In this document: in pieces, positions 44,415 to 56,220 of the stretch
Numbering within the stretch: the stretch's first letter is position 1
Layout: the number at the start of each line of letters is the position of its first letter
From: Hansfordia pulvinata
Taxonomy: Eukaryota; Ascomycota; Sordariomycetes; Xylariales
Assembly (NCBI GenBank): GCA_006538405.1
Contig: BJKQ01000001.1
Coordinates: 62,001-126,000, forward strand
Length of the DNA stretch: 64,000 nucleotides
Direction of reading: 5' to 3'
Program-made: the position numbers and the translations under genes
Notes under the pieces: model-generated
What the model saw: the letters and a program-made list of their open reading frames with translations, nothing else
Told to the model about the DNA's origin: nothing
Database searches by the model: none

Positions 44415-46301
44415 GATGGCGGCGGGACGGCTGTGCGCGTTTGTGGTGCCTGTTCGCGTGCTTTTCTGCAAATTCAAGCCATTCAACGTGGGTGTTGACG
44501 GCGCCGACACCGCGAAACAGGCGGCTTTTGGTGGGCTGCGGTGGCTATTTCAACAAATCCGCGGGGATACGTCGGCGAGGGCCCGAGTGTGACGTGACGG
44601 CGACGGCGCGGATCGGAACCTTTCGATGTGTCGGGCGTTTTTGAAATGCCGACCCACCCTAGAACGAGCAGCCGAGCGGTAAGTGCCGACCTTCCATTGT
44701 AATGTTAACTTCCTGCACGGTGGAAGACCCGTTTGCTGCATAGAGCTGTATACATATATGCCCTCAAGACGCAAAGACCCGAAAGCCACATACTGTCAGA
44801 TAGCGCCTAAACTGGGATAAAGCACTGGACTAAGTGATGTGGGACAGGAATCGCCGGTATAAGCAGTGAGTGGCATTGACATTGTAGAATGGAAGATTTC
44901 CAAGTCTGCGAAGTGAGCCCCAAACCGCCTTAATCAACACACCACTTCTCACGATTGCTGCTTCCGGGGTAGAAACAGGGTGAACAGGTTTGGTGCCGTA
45001 TTCAGCCATTACCCTACCAACACTCGCATTGTTTCCGCTAGCCATGGCGACCTGGGAGAGGAGAGCGCTTCGCACGCACGATTAGGGCCAAATGTCACGC
45101 AAGTGCATGCCAGAACAACATTGGTCTTCCCAGTAGCCACGCATCGTGTTCTCAGCACACAGCTTTTAACCTTTACTTCCGGGCTTCATTTGCCAGGCCA
45201 AAAAGGTCAACACCACCACTGAGCCCAAATTACGAAGGCCTGGTGTTCTATAAGCTATTGCGCGGGTGAGTAGCCGGCCAGCATTTTCGTGTTCGTCACC
45301 GAGGACAGGCCATAACTGAACAAGGCATAATTCGCGGTAGTCGCAATAGCCGTCGGGACTTTGCGGAATACTTTCCCCGTGCCTGCACTTATGAGAGAAC
45401 TTCAAAAGTCCTACCTTCTGACATGGGATTTACTGGCCTTAGTTGGGTAGAGGGGCTGGAAAGTACTGCTGGGGCAGACTGGCAGTGCGGCATAGCCAAA
45501 AGATACAGAGTTGACTACTTAACAAGTGGCAACGTACCACCAATAAAAACAATAATGCGTCGAGTGAGGACAAAACCGCGAGATCTCCAGCCGCAGCTGA
45601 GAGTCCCTACGGTTCAAAATATCATCCCTCCAGCCGCAGCTGGGCGTTCGACAATCGACCATTGCTAATTATAACTGATGACTCTCGAAGCTAATCACCA
45701 ATCGACAGGGGTACAGGGTTGCTTCACGCCTGCGTAGCCGCCACAGAAATACTTGCGTGCGTCGATCTACATACAGTGGGCTATGAATGAAAACCTGTAT
45801 CAGTGTTGCGACTTTTGCGCACTTCTTCTCGAAGAGCTCGTGTCTTTCCACATACTGCATAATGCATCCGTGACCAAGATTCGGCCGCCAGGTGCGCACA
45901 GGCGCAATCCCGAGACTTTAAGCAGTGCAAGCACGAAGAGTACTCCTGTTGAGTCGTCGCAGCCAAAAACGGCAACAGGTGGCGGATTTCGAACAAGGGT
46001 GAAGTTTGAGCTGTGCTGACAACAGGAAATATTCGCCTTCCACATGGGTTTCCACAACAATCGGGATGCTCAGCGCGATTCTGCTACCACCAGTGCACCA
46101 TCACACATTACTCGGTGGCTCAACTGCCCATAACATAAACTAGTTGGCGGCGATTGTAGGGAACCTCTTGGTATAAATTGTGTCCTCGGCCCACCTTCGT
46201 TGCCAACTCTGCTCCACTAAACCGCATGTCACCACCTCCAGTTTATGAAGATAACGAAAATATTGACCATAATCCCCTTGTTCCATCACGTACCCGGTAT
46301 C
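44415..46301. other. AT-richer intergenic region
   Basis: No gene is supported. From about 44.7 kb the sequence is visibly lower in GC than the flanking housekeeping genes. Short open frames occur on both strands, and a 15-bp repeat (CTCCAGCCGCAGCTG) appears twice, near 45587 and 45627. A TATAAAT lies at 46172-46178 before the next gene. Confidence 0.45.
46172..46178 (+). promoter_or_regulatory. TATA element of the 46.3-kb secreted-protein gene
   Basis: TATAAAT lies 130 bp before the ATG at 46302, a spacing matched by the other secreted-protein genes here. Inferred from sequence and position. Confidence 0.5.
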
Positions 46302-47103
46302 ATGCTGCTGCCAAATATCTTAGCTTTGATTTTGCTATCTAGCAGGGTCTCTGCCTCTCCATTGTACGTTCATGAGGACAGGCCCGCGGTGCAGAGAAAG
46401 GTACTAACCCGTTGCTGGCCGCAGGTATGACGTTGAGACTACAGGGCTTTCAAACAGAGGACTTTTCGTGGACTCTCAGTTGACCAAGGAAGCAAAAAGC
46501 CATCCCTGGATCGTCACGGAGCTTCCGTACGGGCCTGATCGTAAAAGCACCATGCATATCTGGGTGAGCTGTTTCAAGGACTCTGACAAAATGAGTTACC
46601 AGGAGCGCATTAGAGGCGTTATGTCAAACAGTTACGCACAGAATAAGCCGAAGTTCAATCTCATTCGAGACGGCGAGTATCGCGCCATGCGACGCGTGCC
46701 ATTCTCGAATGGGGCATTTTGGCGTCACAAGCACTACACCGACGTTTTTGACACAAGCACAAAGAAAAAGAGCGTGCTGGGTGGTGTCATTGATGTAATG
46801 GGTCAACTGCCCGACCAACTACAATACAGACGTCAAACTCAGACACGAGAAAGCGCACCGGACGAGCCCAGCCCGAGTTACAGTTCGGGGCCCCGAGGGA
46901 ATGAGCGTGCCCTCCAGGGTCCTCTCGACGTCGTTGCCTACAACTCCGCTCAATGGGCAGAGGTTCGCATTGTGCCGATCGTGGATGGAGAGGAATATGA
47001 CATTGTGCTGAATGAAAACGCTGAGCTGTTGGGACACGTCGTCCTGAGAGTCAAGAGAGGCGAAAACACCGCTATAACCAGAACAACCGATTCACCCTTC
47101 TAA
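46302..47103 (+). CDS. Orphan secreted protein, 246 aa
   Basis: Exons 46302-46363 and 46425-47103. The 61-nt intron is textbook: GTACGT donor, TACTAAC branch site and CGCAG acceptor, with the branch 17 nt from the acceptor. ATG at 46302 gives an ideal signal peptide (MLLPNILALILLSSRVSASP); an in-frame ATG 19 codons upstream is less likely. The mature protein has no domain I recognise and is low in cysteine. Visible segments are SHPWIVTELPYGPDRKS, a basic middle with FWRHKHYTDVFDTSTKKKS, and a C-terminal part (VRIVPIVDGEEYDIVLNENA) that looks beta-rich. It lies in an AT-richer island beside another secreted protein on the opposite strand. Effector or surface function is possible but unproven. 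Confidence 0.72.
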
Positions 47104-47827
47104 ACCCGACCCCCACTTTCTCTCACAAGAGAGTGGTTCTAAAGCAATAATTGATCAAGTGGCGTTTCCGGTTGACTTGGGGCGAATAGATCAAGGCAAC
47201 AAGGTCAAGGCGGAATAGACTGATATGCACGGTTGGCTTCTAGCCATGGCTCGCGCATCCTCGACCATACTTGAAAGAAATAGAAAATGCTTTTTCAAAA
47301 ACGTCATTTTCAAAAAGCGTAGATAGAACAATATAGAAATTGGGTTTGCGCCGCCTCTCGTGATCGTTCCGTACTGCAGCTCAGTCGCTCTTTTCGCAGT
47401 GTTTAGCCCGACGCCAGCGCTGAGCACCTTAACGCCACCCTTCTTCTCTTCCTGTACTTGCCAAGAACCCGTACATAGCCTATAAGCGAGCACTGACCTA
47501 CTAATTATTGCAGCGTCTTGCACGTCGGTCTGGCGGCTTACATGGGGGGTCCCCCTTTAAGGGGGTCCTCCCCTCTTTGAAGCCTGGACCATAAGTGCGC
47601 GGGTTCACATCTTTCCTTATCTTTTAAATACTTAATTAGTAGCCAGGAAATAAAGTGAGGTGGTAGCACTTTTAAACTGGAAGTCACGTAAGTAAGGGCT
47701 AAGTATGTACCCGTATTTGGAAAGACTATAGATTCTAAAAAGATACTGCAGATCACTGTCATGATAGGTTTAAATGGCGTTGGGATGCTCAGCGCTGGCG
47801 TGGGGATAAACACTGCGGTTCTTCTGA
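47104..47827. other. AT-rich convergent intergenic region
   Basis: No gene is seen between the two converging secreted-protein genes. The sequence is AT-rich for this window (for example 47270-47340 and 47620-47720). Short complementary runs occur near 47544-47572 (CCCCTTTAAGGGGG and neighbours), which could fold. Confidence 0.45.
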
Positions 47828-48631
47828 TTAATCCCCTTTATAACCCAAAACAACGTACCCGCGATCCGTGAAGAAACGCTGTTTCAACGTGGGGCCATGC
47901 TTACTGTACTCCACCGAGAAAGTGACGCTTTCCAGTGGACGGTCTCTGCCCCAGCTTGGCTGTTCTGCTAACAGCTGCCAATCTCTCATATCCACAACCT
48001 TTTGGATTTCCTCCCATTCTTCTCTCCCCTCGCTTTCCCGGAATGTGTATGCCTTCTGGAAGTGGCCCTTGGAATATTCCACGGTGCGACCCTTCTCCTC
48101 CAGGGCGCTGTAAAACTTTCCTGAGTAGCCTAAGAGGGACCAGAAGCTGATAAATGAGAGATCGCTCGAGTCCATTTCCGATGTTTCCATTGTATTTTCG
48201 TCTCCCTTGAAATTCTGCACCATGTGCTTGTACGCATTCCATCCCAACACCACCTCCTGCGCCCAGGGCAATCTGCTCCCACGAGTGATTACCAACTGCA
48301 TCGCATGCTCTTCGGCACTGGCGTACACACTTGTAGTGCTTCTTCGGTGGTCATAGTCAACGGGCTCCCCTTTGTTAAACATCTTGTCTTTCCAGGTATC
48401 CGGATGATATTTGCTCTTGGCTTGTATCAGGCCCAGCTCGGACCAATTGTCTCCTGGGTCATGGCTGGATCCCAGTGCTGAATGGTAGTGTCGCGGTGCT
48501 TTCAGATTTGCATTCCGTGGCTCGTACCACAAGTTCTTGTAGTCCTCGGACTTGATTTGAACAAGACTGCCAAGACCAAGAGCTTGGCCGGCGAGGAGAA
48601 ACAGTGCTGTGATGTCGAGAGTGGGACGCAT
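47828..48631 (-). CDS. Orphan secreted protein, 267 aa
   Basis: A single exon from ATG at 48631; in-frame ATGs upstream would spoil the signal peptide. MRPTLDITALFLLAGQALG is a good cleavable signal. The mature protein is rich in charged and aromatic residues, with EDYKNLWYEPRNANLKAP, a central SDLSFISFWSLLGYSGKFYS and a C-terminal segment around SVEYSKHGPTLKQRFFTDRG. It has essentially no cysteine and no domain I recognise. It converges with the 46.3-kb secreted-protein gene, has a TATAAAG about 130 bp upstream, and has similar size and lack of introns or only one. I see no alignment between the two proteins by eye, so relatedness is not claimed. Confidence 0.7.
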   Translation of the reverse strand: MRPTLDITALFLLAGQALGLGSLVQIKSEDYKNLWYEPRNANLKAPRHYHSALGSSHDPGDNWSELGLIQAKSKYHPDTWKDKMFNKGEPVDYDHRRSTTSVYASAEEHAMQLVITRGSRLPWAQEVVLGWNAYKHMVQNFKGDENTMETSEMDSSDLSFISFWSLLGYSGKFYSALEEKGRTVEYSKGHFQKAYTFRESEGREEWEEIQKVVDMRDWQLLAEQPSWGRDRPLESVTFSVEYSKHGPTLKQRFFTDRGYVVLGYKGD

Positions 48632-49347
48632 GATGGCGGTGGATACGAACCGATTGAGCGAGTGTAAGAAGACTAAGTGCAAGAAGAGTCAACCAAGCGA
48701 CGAGGATATGAAGCACTATTTCAATCGATACGTTTATACATGCTGCAGGCGTCGTACTGGCTTTATAAGCCGTTGGCAACACCATTCGCTGTAAGAGGTG
48801 AGCAACCCACCGGAGTATTCTCTGACCGGAAATAGAAGCCCTGAATCGCTCGCCTCCGAAGATCCCAAGCTGACGCGGGGGCGGCTTCGCGAGGTCGGCG
48901 ACTCCGAAGCCAGCTTCTCAGCTTTCTACTTTGCCATCCACGTGCGAAATGCCAAGATGCAGCCGTTGTGGCGCGGTGGGGATGCGGCGTCCGGGGGTCA
49001 CTCAGCGCTGCTGCCACGCGGCTGATCGGACGGGATCGCTATCCTTGACGGGCCAGTCAGCGGGGCGGTTTATGCAATGCAATATATCTTCGAGCGCTTG
49101 GTCCGTTTCTCGGCACTGAATCTAGCAGGGTACATCGTACCTGGCCGTCGCTGATGGTGCTGGCCGGCATTTCTTTTGGGAAAAGGAACGGGGCAAATGC
49201 GACACACGATCCTGGGTAAACAATCTCTGGAGTCTGACCATGATGCATCCGACTGGCAGGTAGCCACCGAAAGGCAGCGTCTCATACACAATCGAACGGG
49301 CGTGGATCCAAATCAAACCCCTCAGCATGATAGAGAAACCAGACCGG
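48632..49347. other. Intergenic region
   Basis: No gene is supported. The promoter of the minus-strand secreted protein, including TATAAAG at 48761-48767, occupies the left part. Confidence 0.45.
48761..48767 (-). promoter_or_regulatory. TATA element of the 47.8-kb secreted-protein gene
   Basis: TATAAAG on the minus strand, 130 bp before the ATG at 48631. Inferred from sequence and spacing. Confidence 0.5.
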
Positions 49348-51189
49348 TCAGTACTGGAACCTCCATCTTGCATCAGCGTCGCCTTTCCACTCCACAGCCT
49401 GCCCAACGTTCTCAACTTCCTCTGTAACCGCGGCTCGCCTGCTATTCTCCTTGTGAAGCCGGAAGCGCAAGATCAGCACGACCAGGGCGTTGGCGACGAG
49501 GTAGCCGAGAGCGAACGAGTGCCCGAGAACGTATCGCGGGCCGTCGTTCGTCCGGTACAGCTGCGTCCCCAGCACCGCCCCGCAGTTGCCGATGCTGATC
49601 TGCATGGCATTCGAGACGGCACGCTTGGTCTGCCCCGACACGTTGATTGACGGCCACGATAGCACCAAGGCGGCGGTCGGATAGATACCGCCCGCTGCGA
49701 AGAAGGTTCCGAGGTAAGAAACACCCGGCCTGGCAGTAGGGCTGGTATTGCCCAGGAGAATGCAGTAGCCGATGGCACCGAAGATCGATGTCCCGGCGAT
49801 GAACAACGCCCGCTGGCCAACCCTCTCCGATATGATGGCGACGGTGATTGTCGTTGCAAACGCGAATGCGTATGGCGGGACTGTCAGCAGCTGCGCGTTG
49901 GCGGCAGAGTATCCCAGGCTTGTGATGATGGACGGCTTTGCCTGGTTCAGTAGTGGATCATTGACAAATCGGCTCAAACAGGGCATACCATGAATAGAGA
50001 TAAGGTGTACATCGGCAGGCTGACTGTATGGAAACCCAGACCGTACAGCCAGCAGTTGGGGTCCTTGAAAGCGTCGAGCACAGCGCTCCAGGTGAAGGCC
50101 TCGGCAAATGTCGCGTCGCTGTCGGCAGCGAGACGCTCGTGGATCTGTTTTTTCTCGAGCTCGGTGAGGAAGCTGGAAGTCTGTGGGTAGTCGTAAATGA
50201 ACCAGTAGGCAGCGACAGCCACCGCGACGGTTACGATACCCTCCTAATGCGATGGTTAGATCAATGTACAACAGACTCGAGTAAGTGGCTCCGTCACCCA
50301 CAATGATAAAAATCCACCTCCAGCCATTGACCCATACGACACCGGCCATCTTGCTAATGCCCTGCTGTCGTCAGTCTGGGTCGTAGGAGGGTCGAAAGCA
50401 AAACCCACATAGGCCAGGATACCGCCAAATGCGCCTGCCAATGAGGCCGAGCTGAAGAAGAGGGCGACCCGGTATTGCCTTTCTCTCCTCTTGTACCACA
50501 TTGAGAAGTAGTAGACAACCCCAGGGAAGAGGCCGCTCTCAGCCACTCCAAGAAAGAACCTCACGGCGAGAAAACCCGACATGTTTGTGCAGATGCCCAT
50601 CAGTGTTGCTACCACTCCCTTTCCAGGTGTTAACTTGGTCGAGATTCTCGGGCAGCGAGTGAATGTTTGCGCACGTACCCAAGCAATTGTGAGAGTAGGT
50701 AGCCATAGCCGCGGGGTTGTACGCTTCAGTATGATGTTGCATGGGATCTGCCGCCACTTCAGCATGAGAAATCGTCAAAGGCCTACCTATGATGGACCAT
50801 ACCTCGAAGAGCACGTATCCTACAAAGTACAATGTCAAGCTGTTGAGATACTGATCGCCAGCTGCGGCTCTCGTTAGCGAGCGAAAGGGCAGTGGACGGT
50901 ACATGGATAGTCACGTACTCATGTCAAGGTCACCGAGGAGTCCCTCGATCCGCGCGTTTCCCACTGCGATGGATCAGCATTCACAACAGAGGACGGATTC
51001 GGCAAGGCCTTTACCATTGCTTCTATCCAAGAAGGACAGCAGGTATAAAGCCCCGACCGCCGGCAACAGTCTCAAGTCGAGCTTTCTGAGGAGTCTTCCC
51101 TCATGGACTGGGTGCGTTGACTGATGATGATGGCCGAGCCCATCTGAGTCGCCCTCGACATCCCCGACTATCTTCTCGCCGTCTGCCAT
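49348..51189 (-). CDS. MFS transporter, anion:cation symporter (ACS/Dal5-like) family, copy 1
   Basis: Eight minus-strand exons: 51189-51015, 50963-50919, 50861-50803, 50747-50679, 50618-50409, 50361-50302, 50243-49989, 49941-49348. Every junction is GT-AG and the phases sum to 488 aa without a frameshift. Family marks: LLYLLSFLDRSN-type first helix (YLLSFLDRSNVGNARIEGLL), YVLFEVPCNIILKRTTPRLW, RFFLGVAESGLFPGVVYYFS and WYKRRERQYRVALFFSSASL. These define the allantoate/nicotinate/tartrate permease group, which takes up organic anions with protons across the plasma membrane. The substrate cannot be told. It is divergent from the Zn2Cys6 gene across 1.46 kb, and a second ACS transporter follows that regulator. 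Confidence 0.92.
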
Positions 51190-52647
51190 TGTCAAGCCGC
51201 CTAAGAGAGAAAGATGAGATCTTCCTTGAGGACGGGGTCCGTGTTGCGGATGAGCTTTCGAGCTCGGGATGCCGGGGCCTTTAAGGAAGACACGGGAGCG
51301 TGAAGCGCGGCAGACGCACCATGTCGATCGACTATCCAGGGGATACATCACCAGAGAGAGGCTGGGCAGGTCGTCACTGTTTATGATCATGAAGGATAGT
51401 ACGAGTAGCTGGGTTTAGTAGAGGGCTCGCCATCTCTGTGTGGTGTGATTGGGCGGTCGTCGCACGCCTTGACTTGGGGCGATCGCGACATGGCGCAACC
51501 CCTCGGCCACCTCTTGGAGAGCGTAGCCATTGCCGTCGGATGGAGAGAATTGCAGTGGGCGTGCTTGTTTTTTTGTTGGCTGCGGCGGAGCCCCCACATC
51601 ATTGAGCAACGCATCGGTGGCATTTCGGCCGGGAGGAGCAGGCACCTTTCGCGTACAAAATCTGACGCCATGGTCGCGTCAATCAGTCACATCACGGAGT
51701 TGCCAGCGATAGAAGCGCAACCTTTGTTGAGATAATCATAAAGGATGCATCGACGAGTCCATTCTTGACTTTCGAGTTGGCGATCTATGATTTGGCGCCT
51801 CGCTGCATCTAGATGATGTTCGTTGATGCGTGGCTTGTTGTGGGGGCTTCCAGCGGGCAGCTCGCCGATGCGAAGACCTTTTGTTTTCGCCTAGAAGAAT
51901 TGTCTGCGTTTCGTGAAGCCTAGGAAAACGGCGATGAAATGGCACAGAGGGAGAGGATGCGTAGAGGCTTGGAAGAGGCAAATGGTCAGGCCCAAGTCTC
52001 TGAAACTGCTGCGTCCTGAGTTGGAAGAACGCCCGCCAGACAAATCACGTGACGGGAATGGCTGAAAGCCGTTTCGGGCGGGCACCATCCAGGCAGGTGC
52101 GAGCACGCGCCGACTGAAGCTCAACGATGTCGGGTAACGTACTCGTGCATGTATATGTACCTTAGGTAAGACACCATCGATTTCCCGCCGCCTCTTCCCG
52201 CTCCTGCGCCATCGAGGCTAAGTGCGGGGCATACCTACCGTACCGTACCTAAACCACCTGTGCTAACATTGAATCTCGGCTTCCGGGATCGTTGCAGCAG
52301 GGTCGCGGGCGGTTCAAGTCCAACCTGGACTCCAGTCAGTGGGGGTACGTACCCGAAGCAGAGCACCCCGGGCCGTCAGGTGGCCCTGCAGACCCGACGC
52401 GACACCGACACCGCCACCCGTGGGCGGGCGCTGGCACCTCCGGGATCTTGGCCCCGGACGTCCCTCTTTCTCCGGCCATCCCGTCGTTGCCGACCCGGAT
52501 CCACCGCCCAAGCCACCACCTGCCGGCCAGCCTTCGTCACACAACCCGCCCCCTCCGTCGCCGCATCTTGTTCCTCTCCAGGCCCCGCTGTCTGCCTGCT
52601 GCAGGCTCTGATGCATTGTGTGCCCTCCAGCTTCCAAGGCCGCCGCC
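51190..52647. other. Divergent promoter between transporter 1 and the Zn2Cys6 regulator
   Basis: No gene is supported. This is a shared divergent promoter. TAGGTA/TACCTA-type words occur at 52155-52166 and 52239-52250. I looked for paired CGG half-sites expected for a Zn2Cys6 factor and found no convincing symmetric pair. Confidence 0.5.
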
Positions 52648-55414
52648 ATGCCGGACCCTGCGGCGCCCCCTTCCGGCAGCCCTGTCGCGGTCAAGCAGGA
52701 CAGTGACAACCGCCTCGCTTCTTGTAGGAAGGATTTCCCCTGCACCTCCCCTCCTGAATTCCCCGCTTGACCCAGGCATCTCTGTCCCCTGCGGCCTGTC
52801 TTCCCAGTCTCTCTGATGATACCCTTGCATGTCTCTCGGCCTTCGTCTCACGCCATCTCGCAGGTTACAACTGCAAGCGCTCCAAGCTCAAGTGCGTCCG
52901 TGAGGGCGGCAATGATCCCACCTGCACCCGCTGTCGCCAGCGCAGGGTTGACTGCGCCGCCCCTGCCTACCACGTTGGCCGTCACAAGGGCGTCAAGAAG
53001 TATGCGCATGCACAGCCCCGCCTCCCCCAGTCTGCATCATCTGACAAGCCCCAGCAAACATACCGGCATCGAGAAAGCCGTTCACCAAATCGAGCAAGCC
53101 ATCAAGCGCAATGGCCGATCTATAGATGAGCCACAGGACCATGCTGAGCTGCGGCGACTGCTGGATCGCAGCCGTGATCTGTTGAACTCGGATCCCGCGC
53201 CGCGCCGCGCCCACGACAGCCAAGAAGGCCCTTCGCCTCAGCAAACTATCGCCTCCCAGGACACCCCTCCGTCTTTTGTCGGCTCTTCCTCCCGCGACGG
53301 CGCCAGAGCACACAGCACTGAAGACGAGAAGTTGAACCTGGACGATGCTGAGAACCCCCTCCAGCTGCTGGCTCGCACCTCTGAGCTACTTTCCACCATC
53401 GATCCTCACGTGACTGGGTCTGCTGACGGCCGCTCTGCCGCCAGGCCAGGGCCCCATCGTGAGAATGACTTGCAGAGGTTCTTTGGTGGCTTCAACCCTC
53501 GTCTCGACGTGGGGGACGAGCTGGATCCGATTGAGCTGGGGTTGATGACTCTCGCCGAGGCGGAGGCTCTATTCACGTAGTAAGCCGCGGAGCCCCGTGT
53601 CCCGATGCGCAGCTGCCTCGAGCCTCGGTTCTAACAAACAGCAGCTTCTTCAACAGACTTGCCCATACAAGATGGGGCATTGACCCGACGATACATACCG
53701 TCGAGTTTGTCCGGGGCCGCTCCGCCTTTCTTCTGACGTCGATAGCTGCGGCTTCTGCCCTCTTCTCCCCCTCCCTCGAAGCTTTGCACAAGCGGCTGTC
53801 CAGCCACCGCCAGAAGCTCGCCAACCTTGTAATCTCATCACGCTACAAGTCGGTGGAAATCGTACTGGCCTTTATGGTCAACATACCGTGGATCTCGGCC
53901 GGGGAGCACTGGGCCGACGATGAAACCTCGACCTACATCTCCATGGCTTTGACGATTGCGCTGGACCTATCACTCAACAAGGTCATACAGTCGGCACACG
54001 ACGATACACGGCCCCAGATTGAGAATCTTGCCAGCTCCGAGTGCATATCAGCCAGGAAAGCTCTGTTTACGGACGGCTTCTCCAGCATTGACCCAAAATC
54101 TCTACTGGGCCAGAGACTGCTGAGACGACGGGAGCGGACATGGCTGTCCTTGTTTGTTCTTGAAAGAGGGTGGGTGAGGCCGCTCCTTTGACCAAGACGT
54201 TGCTGACCGACCCAGGGTCTGCCTAGCACGTGGAAGAGACTATATCCTTCCGCTGTCGCCCCTGATTGAGTCTTGTGACCAATGGCACATAAGCGACTTG
54301 GCTGACAGATGGGATGGATCCATTGTGTCGGTTGCCGTGCTCAGAAGGGATCTGGTGGGTACCCACGCCACAGCGCCAAGCGGGAGGATAGCGAGGCCGA
54401 CTAACTGATGCGTAGGCCAACCTAATCGCGCGGATACGTTCAATCTGCGATGGCTACAATGATGGCGTTACTAGCGAAGCGGCCATTGTTGACATGTAAG
54501 ACCCAGAGAGCGTTGGACTCCCACACTGCTAACACGGCGGCCAGGCTAAAGAATGAAATTACCATGTTCTTTGACCGGTGGTACAACACCTGGCCTCTGC
54601 AAATCGGCGACCGCGAACGTGGGTTCCCCTCCTTCGTAGAGGACTTGGTCAAGAAATGGATCCGGGAGGGCATGGCTGACGCGCCGCAGAACTCGCACTC
54701 CCACCGTATGTGGAAATCCTGGCATCGCACACCAGGCTATCGATGTATTCCAGTGTCGTCAACCACTCGACTGCGCCCATTGCGGCGCGGCACTACTTCC
54801 GCGCAGCAGGACTGTCGTCGGCTCTCAATGTGCTCCGAGTGGCGGTTCAAGGCGAGGCACAGCTGAAGACAATGCCGAACAACACGGCCATCATGATCTC
54901 GTTCGCTGCGTGCTTTGCGCTGCGCGTGAGTGCCGCAGCGGACGGGCAGGGCTCGAGCCTCGCCCCAAGCATCCGCACTCTGATCCTGGAAACGACCGAC
55001 GCACTCGAGAGGATCGGCTCGACTCCGGTACAGAGGAAGGGACTGTCGGTGCTTTTCGCGGAACAGCTTCGGCGGATCCTGAAGCAAGTCGCGAAGGGGA
55101 CAGAGACAAGTCGACAGGGTCCCGGCTCGGCCACAGAGCCACTTCAGAGGAAGCCATTCGCCAACGTCAACGTGCCAGATCATAGGTCAGCAGCGCCTCA
55201 GGTACCGCCACAGCCACAGCCACCGCACCATCCGGAGATGATGAGCATGAACCCCGGGGCGATGACGACAGACTATATGGCGTTCTCTACCATGTCGAAT
55301 GACCAGCTGAACGCAGCGATCCAGAACACGGACGTAGGCCTGGATTCCCTCTGGGAAGATTTCCAGTTTAGCAACGGCACTGATTTGGAATGGATGGACT
55401 GGTCCACCGTTTAG
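52648..55414 (+). CDS. Zn2Cys6 fungal-specific transcription factor (one apparent frameshift)
   Basis: Seven exons: 52648-52723, 52864-52999, 53055-53576, 53642-54169, 54216-54354, 54416-54495, 54545-55414. One base is missing near 54704-54705 (SHSHPYVEILASH restored), giving 783 aa. The DNA-binding Zn2Cys6 cluster starts at residue 26, split by intron 1: CYNCKRSKLKC then CTRCRQRRVDC, the usual six cysteines. A basic linker (GRHKGVKN) and a short coiled region (IEKAVHQIEQAIKR) follow, as in homodimeric factors. The middle homology region spans roughly residues 230-560 (FNRLAHTRWGIDPTIHTVEF, ISAGEHWADDETSTYISMAL). The C-terminus is Pro/Gln-rich and acidic, ending DLEWMDWSTV, a likely activation domain. 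Flanking ACS transporters suggest it controls uptake of an organic acid or similar solute; this is inference from neighbourhood. Confidence 0.9.
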
Positions 55415-56220
55415 AGTAGTAGGAAGGGCCGAGGAAAAGCCCGCGGGGGCCGTCGCAGCCGTCACCTTGTACGATCACAGCAGCTCCACATAATACCCCT
55501 ACGAAATGGGCTACGGCTGAGCTCATGACATTACGGTCCCCTGCGCAGGGTCTGTCAGCTGGCACGCGCACTTGGCCGTGCGGCGGCTTGGGGATCGGGA
55601 CGCTGGAACGTGCCTGCTCCGGCTCATGTGCATCCCCTCCCGAGCCCCGCGAACATGGTCGACTTTGTCTGCGTATGGCTTTACGTACTCGGGCAAGCAT
55701 GAGGCGCGGCCCCGCGGGCTCGCGGACACGCACCGGGCGTAATTCTCCAAGTTCTAGCTCCAAGATCAGCGCGTCGGCCCTTCTTCAACACCCGGTCTGG
55801 GACCTGACATCTAGCTTCCCCGCATTCTGGCAGGCCCAACTGGATGGAGAAGGGATCGGGCCCTCGTCGACGTCGCACGCGGTGTCCAGGCTACCCCACA
55901 AAGTCGAGCCTGGGCCCGCGGGCGCGCGCCCCTGTCCACGCCCTGTCGCCGGCGTCGCTGACGCTCCCGTGGCTCCGGCGAGGGTCCCTACGTGCCACGC
56001 TACCCTACGTTTCCCAACGAATGCATGGATGCGCACGCGCTAGCCCGTAGGCGGATTGCCAATGGCCGGTCCTTCAAAGGATAATAAAAAGCTCGACGTG
56101 GTCGCGCGGCGAGGGTGCCATTTTCCCCCGACCTCCTGTGCCCAGCAAAACTCCCAAGCCGCCGAGCCTGCACCGTCTGTCTTGGCTGCCTGCCGGAAAG
56201 AGTTATTTCAGAGGGTCCCG
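55415..56220. other. Intergenic region regulator/transporter 2
   Basis: About 800 bp with no supported gene, holding the 3' end of the regulator and the promoter of transporter 2. Only short overlapping open frames are seen. Confidence 0.5.

Noticed and set aside
43513..44592. 359-codon plus-strand ORF opposite the AhpD-like gene
   Set aside because: Antisense shadow; the minus strand has a proper intron and conserved sequence.
52309..52325. tRNA B-box-like GGTTCAAGTCC
   Set aside because: No A box or cloverleaf upstream; also within the regulator's promoter.
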